DNA of 64,000 bases, taken from positions 248,001 through 312,000 of the forward strand of contig JASCOF010000006.1 in assembly GCA_029960065.1 (NCBI GenBank), given 5' to 3'. This stretch comes from Flavobacteriaceae bacterium PS02336. GTDB taxonomy: Bacteria; Bacteroidota; Bacteroidia; Flavobacteriales; Flavobacteriaceae. The translations under genes and the position numbers were made by a program. Numbering within the stretch: the stretch's first letter is position 1; each line of letters begins with the position of its first letter. The notes beneath the pieces are model-generated. The model did not search any database. It was not told the origin of the DNA and saw only the letters and a list, made by a program, of their open reading frames with translations. Below are positions 27,005 to 34,574 of the stretch, in pieces.

Positions 27005-27040
27005 TATACCAACGGCGTATGATTTATACGAACGGCGTTA
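27005..27040. promoter_or_regulatory. Tandem LytTR-type operator in the divergent promoter region
   Basis: TATACCAACGGCGTAT (27005-27020) and TATACGAACGGCGTTA (27025-27040) are direct repeats 20 bases apart. On the minus strand their cores read GCCGTTGGT and GCCGTTCGT, each matching 8 of 9 positions of the LytTR consensus [TA][AC][CA]GTTN[AG][TG]. The spacing is close to that of known LytTR sites. Confidence 0.7.
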
Positions 27041-27085
27041 GTATAATTTATCCTTTACAAAGGGCTAAAAACTATACGATTATAT

Positions 27086-27093
27086 TATTTTTG
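27086..27093 (+). promoter_or_regulatory. -7 element of the LytS-like kinase gene
   Basis: TATTTTTG lies five bases before the ATG at 27099, so the transcript would be leaderless or nearly so. The tandem operator is about 45 bases upstream of it. Confidence 0.45.
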
Positions 27094-27098
27094 CCGTT

Positions 27099-28097
27099 AT
27101 GACGATCTCCAAACTTTATCAAAACTTTTTCCTGCGAAATCTATTCGTAAATACACTTGTTTATTTAGTCATTTTAGCCTGCGTTTACGACGAAATAAAA
27201 CTAGACGGACACAGCTGGTCTTATATTTTAAGTAAAATTGCCGTTGGATATTTCCCGTGTATTGTTTGGATTACCATTTTCAACATCTGCATTATCAAAC
27301 CTGTTTTATTCAAGAAAAAGGTCAAAACATTCTTTGTGCTTCTTGCAACTTATTGGACTGGGTTTTACTTTTTTATGAACTGGTTTTTTCCTCTTGTTGG
27401 TTTAGGAAATTTTAAAACACTGCAAATATTATCGCTGATTATTAACGGAATGTTTTTCTATTTCATTCATGTTGTTATTACCATAAAAATCATGGATGCC
27501 GATAAAGATATTATGAACTATAAATCGGAACTTTCGTTTTTAAAACAACAGCTGAATCCGCATTTTTTATTGAATGCCATGAATAATCTTTATGGAGAAG
27601 CATTGGCAGAACCAGACAAAGTTCCAGATCGAATCCTGAATCTTTCTGACATGCTTCGCTATCAAATTGAAGCTTCTAAAAAAGATTTTGTTTTGGTTGA
27701 AGAAGAAATAGACTTCGTTAAAAAATACATTGAATATTATACGTTTCGAAATGAACGATTAAGTGTAAATCAAAACATTGAAGGCGTTAATAAAGAAATC
27801 GAGATTCCGCCTTTATTCTTTTTACCTTTGGTAGAAAATGCCGTAAAGTTTTCTGCTGAAACTCCTGAACCTTTCATTAATCTGGATTTAAAAGTAAAAT
27901 GCAGAAATCTGACTTTTACTTTAAAAAATAATTATCTCGATTCTGGTTCGCGTCTTTCGAGCACCGGAATCGGAATTGAAAACCTCAAAAGGCGCTTAGA
28001 AGTTTACGGTTTAAAACACCATTTAAGCTGTCAGAAAGAGAAAAATATGTTTGTTGTAAAATTAAGTATATGGCACTTACCTACCGCTGTCTCATAA
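27099..28097 (+). CDS. LytS/YpdA-type sensor histidine kinase
   Basis: The 332-residue protein has four predicted transmembrane helices (about 17-32, 46-70, 76-100, 107-130) and the His_kinase signature LKQQLNPHFLLNAMNNLY with phospho-acceptor His155. It ends with an HATPase_c-like domain (PPLFFLPLVENAVKFS, STGIGIENLKRRL). There is no large periplasmic sensor loop, so the signal is probably sensed in the membrane. It overlaps the LytTR response regulator gene by 28 bases; the two form a two-component system. Confidence 0.92.
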   Translation: MTISKLYQNFFLRNLFVNTLVYLVILACVYDEIKLDGHSWSYILSKIAVGYFPCIVWITIFNICIIKPVLFKKKVKTFFVLLATYWTGFYFFMNWFFPLVGLGNFKTLQILSLIINGMFFYFIHVVITIKIMDADKDIMNYKSELSFLKQQLNPHFLLNAMNNLYGEALAEPDKVPDRILNLSDMLRYQIEASKKDFVLVEEEIDFVKKYIEYYTFRNERLSVNQNIEGVNKEIEIPPLFFLPLVENAVKFSAETPEPFINLDLKVKCRNLTFTLKNNYLDSGSRLSSTGIGIENLKRRLEVYGLKHHLSCQKEKNMFVVKLSIWHLPTAVS

Positions 28098-28783
28098 TCG
28101 ATGACGAATCGCCGGCGCATAAAGCGTTGATTTCGCACATCTCCAAATTTGACGAACTGGAACATTCTGGCAGCGCTTTTAATGGTATGGAAGCTATAAA
28201 ACTGCTCAACGAAAACCAATACGATATTATTTTTCTCGACATTAATATGCCCGTTATTTCGGGTGTCGAATTAATGGAACTCCAACCCAACCGACCGCTT
28301 ACAATTGTCACCACGGCATATTCAGATTTTGCGCTTTCAGCTTATCAAAACGATGCCATTGATTATTTAATGAAACCTATTTCGTTGGAAAAATTCTCTA
28401 AAGCAATCGAAAAAGCTAAAACTTTTCATTCGGGAAATACTATTAAAAAAGAAACATCTAGTAACGAAAAAGTACTTTCATTCCGCTCCAACGGACAAAC
28501 TATAGAAACGCCGCTTTCTGATATTTTATATATCGAAAGTCTCGGCAATTACATGAAATTGTACAATTGTAAACTTAAATCGCCTGTTATTATTTACGGT
28601 TCTTTAGCAAGTATTAGTTCAGAAATTGACTGCTCGAATTTCGTGCAAGTGCATCGTTCTTTTATTGTTAATACAAATAAAATTACTGCTGTTACTTTTA
28701 AAAATCTTACAATGTCTAATGGTGATGTTATTCCTGTGGGAAGGAAGTATCAGATTCTTCTAGGTAATCTTTCGATTAGATAA
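28070..28783 (+). CDS. LytTR-type response regulator
   Basis: The 237-residue protein has an N-terminal receiver domain (CLIIDDE, phospho-acceptor Asp57 in IIFLDINMP, Thr in TTAYSDFAL) and a C-terminal LytTR DNA-binding domain (ILYIESLGNYMKLYN, SNFVQVHRSFIVNTNKI, VIPVGRKY). It is phosphorylated by the upstream LytS-like kinase. Its probable operator is the tandem repeat in front of the kinase gene, which suggests autoregulation and control of the divergent barrel gene. A terminator follows. Confidence 0.93.
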   Translation: MALTYRCLIIDDESPAHKALISHISKFDELEHSGSAFNGMEAIKLLNENQYDIIFLDINMPVISGVELMELQPNRPLTIVTTAYSDFALSAYQNDAIDYLMKPISLEKFSKAIEKAKTFHSGNTIKKETSSNEKVLSFRSNGQTIETPLSDILYIESLGNYMKLYNCKLKSPVIIYGSLASISSEIDCSNFVQVHRSFIVNTNKITAVTFKNLTMSNGDVIPVGRKYQILLGNLSIR

Positions 28784-28833
28784 TCTTTTTAATGAGATAA
28801 TTTGTCAATTTGGATAATTAGATAATTTTTTAG

Positions 28834-28866
28834 AAAGCTCAACTTTTTTTGGTTGGGCTTTTTTAT
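28834..28866 (+). terminator. Terminator after the LytTR regulator
   Basis: Arms AAGCTCAAC and GTTGGGCTT (one G-T pair) with a T-rich loop, then a T6 run. Confidence 0.7.
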
Positions 28867-28973
28867 TTTTCACCTGCTAGCGCGAGCGTCTCGCTCGTGA
28901 ACGCAAAGCATATCAAAAACTAACACTAGAAATACAAATAACCAAACCTATTCAACTTTCAATAGAACACAAA

Positions 28974-29001
28974 AAAAGCTCCGTTTAATAACGGAGCTTT
29001 T
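28974..29001. terminator. Bidirectional terminator
   Basis: Perfect arms AAAAGCTCCGTT and AACGGAGCTTTT; A7 on the left gives T7 on the minus strand, so it chiefly ends the minus-strand gene at 29021-29302. Between this and the previous terminator is a GC-rich hairpin CGAGCG-TCT-CGCTCG (28883-28897). Confidence 0.75.
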
Positions 29002-29020
29002 AATTTTAGAACAATAAAAC

Positions 29021-29302
29021 TTAAACTGCTTTTACCATTGTCACATTATCACAAGCTTTTTGAATTTGCTTATCTGTGAACTGAGATAAAACTTTAACCA
29101 AATCTCTGCTGGTTTTAAGACAGCTTAACATTTTCTGCCTTAGAATGAGATCGTTTGCAAATTCGGTATCGAGCAATAACTCGAAAACTTCTTGCAAATA
29201 CAAGGGTTGTTTTTTAAAATCGCCTTCAAAACTTAAATTTGAGACGAAAATGGCGACGGAACGCATTACGTCGCGATGTGTTTTTTGATTTTCTATTGTC
29301 AT
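29021..29302 (-). CDS. Small hypothetical protein
   Basis: The 93-residue protein starts MTIENQKTHRDVMRSVAIFV and is predicted mainly helical, with no signal peptide or membrane segment. I do not recognise a family. It stands alone with a good terminator 20 bases behind the stop, which supports it being a real gene. The 232 bases upstream contain no other gene and no clear -7 element. Confidence 0.55.
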   Translation of the reverse strand: MTIENQKTHRDVMRSVAIFVSNLSFEGDFKKQPLYLQEVFELLLDTEFANDLILRQKMLSCLKTSRDLVKVLSQFTDKQIQKACDNVTMVKAV

Positions 29303-29534
29303 ATCGAAAATTTAAACGCACGAATCCCCCGCTTTAGATGTGACAAAATACCCCTATAAAGGATAGATTTACTAGCCTTTCGGTTTAAACTACTCATCAT
29401 GGCGAGGGATCCGATTATGTTAACTTATATGAAGTTTCAATAATATATCCTGAAGTATTTTGTCGATGACAAACGTACAAAATTAAACCTATAACAAGAA
29501 TAAAAAAATAAGATATTTTCTTACAAAATAATAA

Positions 29535-29951
29535 TTAGGATTTCTTTTTAAAATACTCAATCGCTCCCGTCGACCACAACGCCAGAAAAATCAAAACGGG
29601 CTGAAAAAACAATCGTATCAAACGTGCTTGATCTGTATTCATTCCTAATGCATCTATTCCGTTTAGATACTGTGCGATATTACCTGGAAAAACCATTACG
29701 TAAAATACAGCCAGAAAAATTCCTATATATACTTTATATCTTGTCATAAATATCAAGACAAGTCCTAGAACTAGCTCTACAATTCCAGAAAGTATCACAA
29801 CGAGATCTTTATCCATTGGAACCCAATTAGGAACCTGCGCCTGAAAATCCTGCCTTTGAAAAGTAAAGTGCCCAAAAGCGGCCGTAATCATGAATAATCC
29901 TAAGAGAATTCTAAAGAAATTCTGCCATTTATTAGTTCGAATATTTTCCAT
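29535..29951 (-). CDS. DoxX-like membrane protein
   Basis: The 138-residue protein has four transmembrane helices (about 11-30, 46-66, 71-89, 108-127) and the DoxX pattern: FRILLGLFMITAAFGHF at the start and a LSGIVELVLGLVLIF second helix. DoxX relatives include quinol-oxidase subunits and membrane proteins of unknown function. A CAAATTTA word (29981-29988), i.e. TAAATTTG on the minus strand, may be its -7 element. Monocistronic. Confidence 0.75.
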   Translation of the reverse strand: MENIRTNKWQNFFRILLGLFMITAAFGHFTFQRQDFQAQVPNWVPMDKDLVVILSGIVELVLGLVLIFMTRYKVYIGIFLAVFYVMVFPGNIAQYLNGIDALGMNTDQARLIRLFFQPVLIFLALWSTGAIEYFKKKS

Positions 29952-29980
29952 ACTATGTTTTATTTTAGAAGAATACGAAT

Positions 29981-29988
29981 CAAATTTA
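29981..29988 (-). promoter_or_regulatory. Possible -7 element of the DoxX-like gene
   Basis: TAAATTTG on the minus strand, 29 bases before the start codon. No -33 box at normal spacing. Confidence 0.35.
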
Positions 29989-30210
29989 AGGCATTAAACA
30001 ATAAATTACATTTCATAGTAACTATCGTTTCGTTGTATAATATCTATGTTGTAAAAAGACATGCCATTTGTGTGAATGCTTTTCTAAAAAAACAAATCAA
30101 CAATGTTTGTTAATTCTTTTCGTCAAAAAAATATTTTTATCTGAATAACTTTTCTTACTTAATTGCCTAAATTCGCATAATTCAGAACCACTAAGATTTT
30201 TTTATAACCA

Positions 30211-30567
30211 ATGAGCATTTTTAATTTTTTTAAACGATCAGATATAAAATGTCCAAGATGTCTTGGAAAAGGATTTGTGGACCTAGAAGATATTATTCGT
30301 TTAAACAGACAATTAAAATGGGTGCCCGCACCTTGCGCCTACTGCAATGCTTCGGGCAGAGTTGAAAAAGAAATACTTTCAAAAGTTGCTGTAGATTGTA
30401 TGTACCTCACGATAGATTTACCAGAATCTGTTATCGAAAAAATAAAACAAGGCGATACCGAAACGATCGAAAAAGGCAAAGAACGTGAACGTTTTATAGA
30501 TCATCTTATTCAATATGCAGAACAGCATTACCTCAATAAAAAACATGGATGCAGCAAGTATCGCTAA
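30211..30567 (+). CDS. Small protein with a DnaJ-like double CxxC zinc motif
   Basis: The 118-residue protein carries CPRCLGKGF at about residues 11-19 and CAYCNASGR at about 44-52, the spacing of a single CxxCxGxG zinc-binding unit as in the DnaJ cysteine-rich domain, followed by a charged helical C-terminal half. No J domain is present. It may bind zinc and act in protein contacts, but the role is unknown. A second small frame overlaps its 3' end by 23 bases. Confidence 0.65.
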   Translation: MSIFNFFKRSDIKCPRCLGKGFVDLEDIIRLNRQLKWVPAPCAYCNASGRVEKEILSKVAVDCMYLTIDLPESVIEKIKQGDTETIEKGKERERFIDHLIQYAEQHYLNKKHGCSKYR

Positions 30568-30676
30568 TTTGTATTTAAGCACAGAAATAGAAAACGCTGC
30601 CTTTTCTGTTACCAAAGAAGAACTCGTAAAATACGTTCAAGGTGTGATCAATCTAAAAAGATCAAAACTGAATTAA
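30545..30676 (+). CDS. Possible 43-residue protein overlapping the zinc-motif gene
   Basis: An ATG at 30545 opens a frame reading MDAASIANLYLSTEIENAAF to a stop at 30674-30676. It overlaps the previous gene by 23 bases, an arrangement typical of translational coupling. The sequence is a plausible small helical protein. There is no homology evidence, so this remains tentative. Confidence 0.35.
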   Translation: MDAASIANLYLSTEIENAAFSVTKEELVKYVQGVINLKRSKLN

Positions 30677-30852
30677 AGAAAAAATTCAGAAAACTTTGAA
30701 TCTTTGAACCTCAAAAAGAAAAACCCGTATAAATACGCATAGCCACAATAATTTATAGTGGTAATATTGCTGTGAATAATTTTTAGTTTAGAATTTAGTT
30801 TTCGTCAAGGGAGCTTTTTTTAAATTTTTGTCACTTTTTTTGGAACACAAAG

Positions 30853-30897
30853 TGGGATTTCAAATCGCTGGTAACGATTAGAAATCCCATTTTTTTT
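30853..30897 (+). terminator. Strong hairpin terminator
   Basis: Arms TGGGATTTC / GAAATCCCA (30853-30861, 30881-30889) with an inner AATCG / CGATT pair, then T8. It lies in the 367-base gap before the DUF3754 gene and ends the zinc-motif unit. A fragment resembling the CCTGAGCGAAGTCGAAGG repeat follows at about 30898-30917. Confidence 0.75.
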
Positions 30898-30997
30898 GTC
30901 ATCCTGACGAAGGAAAACAAAACTGGTGGTTACTTATTTCGCTTCAACCTGAAACTTGAAACAAAAAACCTAAAACAAAAAACCAACCAACCTTTTG

Positions 30998-31005
30998 TAT
31001 CTTTG
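30998..31005 (+). promoter_or_regulatory. -7 element of the DUF3754 gene
   Basis: TATCTTTG, 38 bases before the ATG at 31044; a perfect TAnnTTTG match. Confidence 0.5.
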
Positions 31006-31043
31006 CTGCTTCTAAGCCAAAAAAATTAAAGCCCCGAACAGAC

Positions 31044-32240
31044 ATGACGCGAGAACATTATATTCCGTTCAACAAAGAATTTTTATTAGAACAGCAGATT
31101 GCTTTAGCGGATGATCCTAAAAAAGCCGATGATTTTAAAAAGTTATTTGATATCATCGAGCATTATTATCATTACGAATCTTTTAATTTAAATCGGAATT
31201 TAAAGCAGCACTATGCTTTGTACGATCCAGATTTAAGTGAAAAAGAACGTGAGGGTTTTATTGGTAAAAGTAATTTTGGTGTTTTTAAAGAAACGTTGCT
31301 GGCTGTTTTAGAACGCGGCAATTATTACAGAATTGATGCTGAAACTTTAAAAGCGGCATTTGAAGAATCGGACTTAGTGGGTTTAAATCTGGCAATTGAT
31401 TTCAATGCTTTTAAAGATTACGAATTGTACGCCCGCGGTCATCATAAAGCAACAGAAAAGGTTAAGAAATATTTTTTCTGGAAAAAAGAAGTCGAAATCG
31501 AGTATTACGACCGCGTCTTAATTTATCTCAATTACAGCGATGCAGATTATCTGGCAGCAAAAAAAGTCAAATTAGGAAAAATGCCGATTGATCCAGGTTC
31601 TATTGCTTTGAAAATTTTTAAGCGTGTTCCTAAAAATGATCTCGAAACTGTATTCCCAAATGCGATTCCTAGAATGTCTTTAAAAGACAAATTGTTACTT
31701 TGGGTTCCGGGTGTTTTTGGTGGAATTTCGCTTTTAAGTGCCAAGGTAATTCCTGCTTTATTAAATATGTATGACGCCTATCAAACGGGCGAAACCATCG
31801 ATTTACTAAACAGCAAAACCTCTTTAAATCAAGGATTAATTGCTTTGGGAATCTTGGGCGCTTACTGTTTCCGTCAATATAATAACTTCATCAATAAGAA
31901 AATCAGATATTCTAAAACGCTTTCAGACAGTTTGTATTTTAAGAATGTCGGCAACAACAGCGGTGCATTTTATTCGCTTTTAAATTCATCTGAAGAAGAA
32001 GATTTGAAAGAAACCATTTTAGCATATGCGTTTTTAAGCCGAAGCCAATATGCATTAACCGCTCAAGAACTTGATTTACAGATCGAATCTTGGTTTGCTT
32101 CTCATTTAAAAACCGAATTGGATTTTGACGTAAACGATGCTTTATTAAAACTTAAAAGCATTGGTTTAGGTATAGAAAGTAACGGAAAGTGGAAAGTGAT
32201 TCCGCTAAATGATGCACTTGTTAAAATCGATGAATTGTAG
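31044..32240 (+). CDS. DUF3754 (TMEM143-like) protein
   Basis: The 398-residue protein starts MTREHYIPFNKEFLLEQQIA and has the DUF3754 core (VEIEYYDRVLIYLNY, then GSIALKIFKRVPKNDLETVFPNA). Two hydrophobic helices follow at about residues 222-250 and 268-285. The C-terminal part looks like a small helical domain. Relatives include mitochondrial TMEM143; the biochemical function is unknown. It is monocistronic with its own -7 element, and the TPR gene follows 62 bases later. Confidence 0.8.
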   Translation: MTREHYIPFNKEFLLEQQIALADDPKKADDFKKLFDIIEHYYHYESFNLNRNLKQHYALYDPDLSEKEREGFIGKSNFGVFKETLLAVLERGNYYRIDAETLKAAFEESDLVGLNLAIDFNAFKDYELYARGHHKATEKVKKYFFWKKEVEIEYYDRVLIYLNYSDADYLAAKKVKLGKMPIDPGSIALKIFKRVPKNDLETVFPNAIPRMSLKDKLLLWVPGVFGGISLLSAKVIPALLNMYDAYQTGETIDLLNSKTSLNQGLIALGILGAYCFRQYNNFINKKIRYSKTLSDSLYFKNVGNNSGAFYSLLNSSEEEDLKETILAYAFLSRSQYALTAQELDLQIESWFASHLKTELDFDVNDALLKLKSIGLGIESNGKWKVIPLNDALVKIDEL

Positions 32241-32302
32241 GATAATGTTTTTGATTATAACCAGAAAACGTTTCCTTTAGATCAAAACTAAAAATACAAA
32301 TC

Positions 32303-33019
32303 ATGAATAATTCTATTTTAGTTTTAATAACTATTCTAATAAACTTAACTGTTTACAGCCAAACTTCCCGTGATTTTTTTTACAGCGCAAGTAAAAAACA
32401 TAATGATAAAGACTATAAAGGCGCAATAGAAGACTATAATCAAGCAATAGCCCTCGAACCTGATAGCGGTATGTATTTTTGCAGTAGAGGAATGGCAAAT
32501 TTCTGCCTGGAAGGCTACAATAATGCCATTGAAGATTATACTAAAGCATTGGAACTTGATTATAATAATGATGTCGTTTACAACTACAGGGCAAATGCAA
32601 AATCTAAGCAGAAAAATTATAAGGGAGCCTTAGAAGATTATTCAAAAGCAATAGAGGTTAATCCTAATTATTATTTTGCTTTTATGTCAAGAGGAGAACT
32701 AAAAGATTTTTTAAAAGATTACAAAGGTGCTATTTCAGATTTTACCAGAGCAAAGGAAATCTTCACGACTGAATCAGAGCCATACTTTTTAAGAGCAAAT
32801 GCAAAACAAAAAATAAAAGATTATCTTGGAGCAATTGAAGATTACGATGCATACGAAAAACTAAAAGGTGGTTATAGTCCTCAAATTTTTTTCGGCAGAG
32901 GAATCTGTAAAATCTTATCTAACCAAGAAGAAGGAGGTTGTAAGGATCTAAATCGGGTACCTTATTCTGATGAAAATAAGGCAAAAGCTTTGGAAGCGAT
33001 TAAAAAGTATTGCAAATAA
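32303..33019 (+). CDS. Secreted or periplasmic TPR-repeat protein
   Basis: The 238-residue protein has a signal peptide (about 1-19, ending VYSQT) and about five tetratricopeptide repeats with the consensus YKGAIEDYNQAIALEPDS, NNAIEDYTKALELDY, YKGALEDYSKAIEVNP, YKGAISDFTRAKEIF. TPRs mediate protein-protein contacts. The last segment (GICKILSNQEEGGCKDLNRV) is the cysteine-bearing cap common in Bacteroidota TPR proteins. The partner is unknown. Confidence 0.85.
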   Translation: MNNSILVLITILINLTVYSQTSRDFFYSASKKHNDKDYKGAIEDYNQAIALEPDSGMYFCSRGMANFCLEGYNNAIEDYTKALELDYNNDVVYNYRANAKSKQKNYKGALEDYSKAIEVNPNYYFAFMSRGELKDFLKDYKGAISDFTRAKEIFTTESEPYFLRANAKQKIKDYLGAIEDYDAYEKLKGGYSPQIFFGRGICKILSNQEEGGCKDLNRVPYSDENKAKALEAIKKYCK

Positions 33020-33094
33020 TCTTTTCAAATAGCGGTTCTCAATCAAAAAAAATTTTCATTAGATTTACAACAACTAACTCTAAAACCACAAAAA

Positions 33095-33559
33095 ATGAGA
33101 ACCTTAGACCAATGGTTTACAGAATATGCTGTGAGCCACCAAAACCCAACCAACAAAGCGATACATTACATTTGTGTTCCTGCTATTTTCTTTTCTATTG
33201 TTGGCTTATTAATGAGCATTCCGAGCGGAATTATCGCCAGCACTTTAAAACTAAATCTGCCTATTATAGAAAATTGGGCTTTTCTCGTTTTGCTTTTTGT
33301 TCTCGTTTTTTACATCAGATTATCGGTTGCAATGGCGTTTAAAATTGCTCTATTTTCGGGAATCTGTTTGATTATCAATTATTACATCGGACAAATTGTA
33401 CCGCTTTGGGCATTCTCAATCGGTGTTTTTGTGATTGCTTGGATCGGGCAGTTTTACGGACATAATATTGAAGGCAAGAAACCGTCTTTTTTAAAAGATC
33501 TTCAGTTTTTATTAATTGGTCCGGCTTGGGTGGTGGAGAACTTATTTTCCAAGAAATAA
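33095..33559 (+). CDS. Mpo1-like (DUF962) membrane protein
   Basis: The 154-residue protein starts MRTLDQWFTEYAVSHQNPTNKAIHYICVPAI, the conserved His-rich Mpo1/DUF962 opening (H...N...H), and has four membrane segments, ending with GHNIEGKKPSFLKDLQFLLIGPAW, also family-typical. The yeast relative Mpo1 is an iron-dependent dioxygenase acting on 2-hydroxy fatty acids. Flavobacteria make sphingolipids and hydroxy fatty acids, so a similar role is plausible but inferred. It precedes a methyltransferase by nine bases and is probably co-transcribed. Confidence 0.85.
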   Translation: MRTLDQWFTEYAVSHQNPTNKAIHYICVPAIFFSIVGLLMSIPSGIIASTLKLNLPIIENWAFLVLLFVLVFYIRLSVAMAFKIALFSGICLIINYYIGQIVPLWAFSIGVFVIAWIGQFYGHNIEGKKPSFLKDLQFLLIGPAWVVENLFSKK

Positions 33560-33568
33560 GTATTTACA

Positions 33569-34441
33569 ATGAAAGCAGAAAAAACAAGTAGAACGGCACA
33601 ATATATGGCGTTCTTTAGAGCATTGGAAACCAGACGCAAAGACAGATTATTTTCAGATCCTTATGCCATTCATTTTCTAGATTCGAAATTGAGACTTGCA
33701 GTTCGTTTGTATCCATATCCTATTTTTGAAAAATATATAAACAATACCATAAACAGAAAAATTCCGGGCGCTTTATCTTCTGGAATTGCCAGAACAAAAT
33801 ATATTGACAGTTTATTAGAAAAAGCGGTTTCCAACGGAATAAAACAAGTTGTAATTTTAGGTGCTGGTTTTGATACTAGAGCAGTCCGTCTTGATTTTCT
33901 AAAAACTATTCCTGTAATAGAAATCGACCATCCAAACACTTCCAATTTTAAGGCAGAAGTCTATACAAAGCGCATTGGTAAAATTCCAGAAAATGTTACT
34001 TTTCTTCAAATTGATTTTAATAAACAAAATCTAGATGAGTTAGCCTTAAAAAACAATCTAGATTTTTCAATTCCGACAGCAGTTATCTGGGAAGGTGTAA
34101 CCAATTATCTAACCGAAGAAGCGGTAAAAAGTACGTTTTCTTTTATTTCAAAATTTGCTCCAAACAGTCATGTTATTTTTACCTATGTTCATAAAGATAT
34201 TCTTCAAAATCCAGCTTCCTTTTTAGGCGGAAAAAAATTATTGGAAGATCTCGAAAAAATAGAAGAACACTGGACCTTCGGATTTCTTCCAGAGGAATTA
34301 CCGAGTTATTTGAATCAGTTTAAAATTGAACTTTTAGAAGATTTGGGAGCAGATGAATACCGTGAAAAATTTCTTCAGAAACGCTCAGAGAAAGGATATG
34401 AATTTTATAGAACTGCAGCTGGAATAAAAAATATACTGTAA
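33569..34441 (+). CDS. SAM-dependent methyltransferase, leucine-carboxyl-methyltransferase (PPM) type
   Basis: The 290-residue protein has the family opening TSRTAQYMAFFRALETRRKDRLFSDPYA, the SAM-binding strand-loop VVILGAGFDTRAVR, an acidic strand end (PVIEIDHP), and a later WEGVTNYLTEEAV motif. Members methylate carboxyl groups or polyketides; many are uncharacterised. It follows the Mpo1-like gene by nine bases. The substrate is unknown. Confidence 0.85.
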   Translation: MKAEKTSRTAQYMAFFRALETRRKDRLFSDPYAIHFLDSKLRLAVRLYPYPIFEKYINNTINRKIPGALSSGIARTKYIDSLLEKAVSNGIKQVVILGAGFDTRAVRLDFLKTIPVIEIDHPNTSNFKAEVYTKRIGKIPENVTFLQIDFNKQNLDELALKNNLDFSIPTAVIWEGVTNYLTEEAVKSTFSFISKFAPNSHVIFTYVHKDILQNPASFLGGKKLLEDLEKIEEHWTFGFLPEELPSYLNQFKIELLEDLGADEYREKFLQKRSEKGYEFYRTAAGIKNIL

Positions 34442-34574
34442 ATACATACATAGTCAAATAATTACGTGCTTTTTTGCTAATATTTTCTTAATAAAAAAAC
34501 AACTGATTGTATAATAATTAATTTTACAATTCGTTAAACAATTAAGAAATAAACAAACAAAAAACCACAAACAG

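Noticed and set aside
33010..33342. 110-codon frame overlapping the Mpo1-like gene
   Set aside because: Different frame of the same DNA; the Mpo1-like frame has a full family pattern and this one has none.
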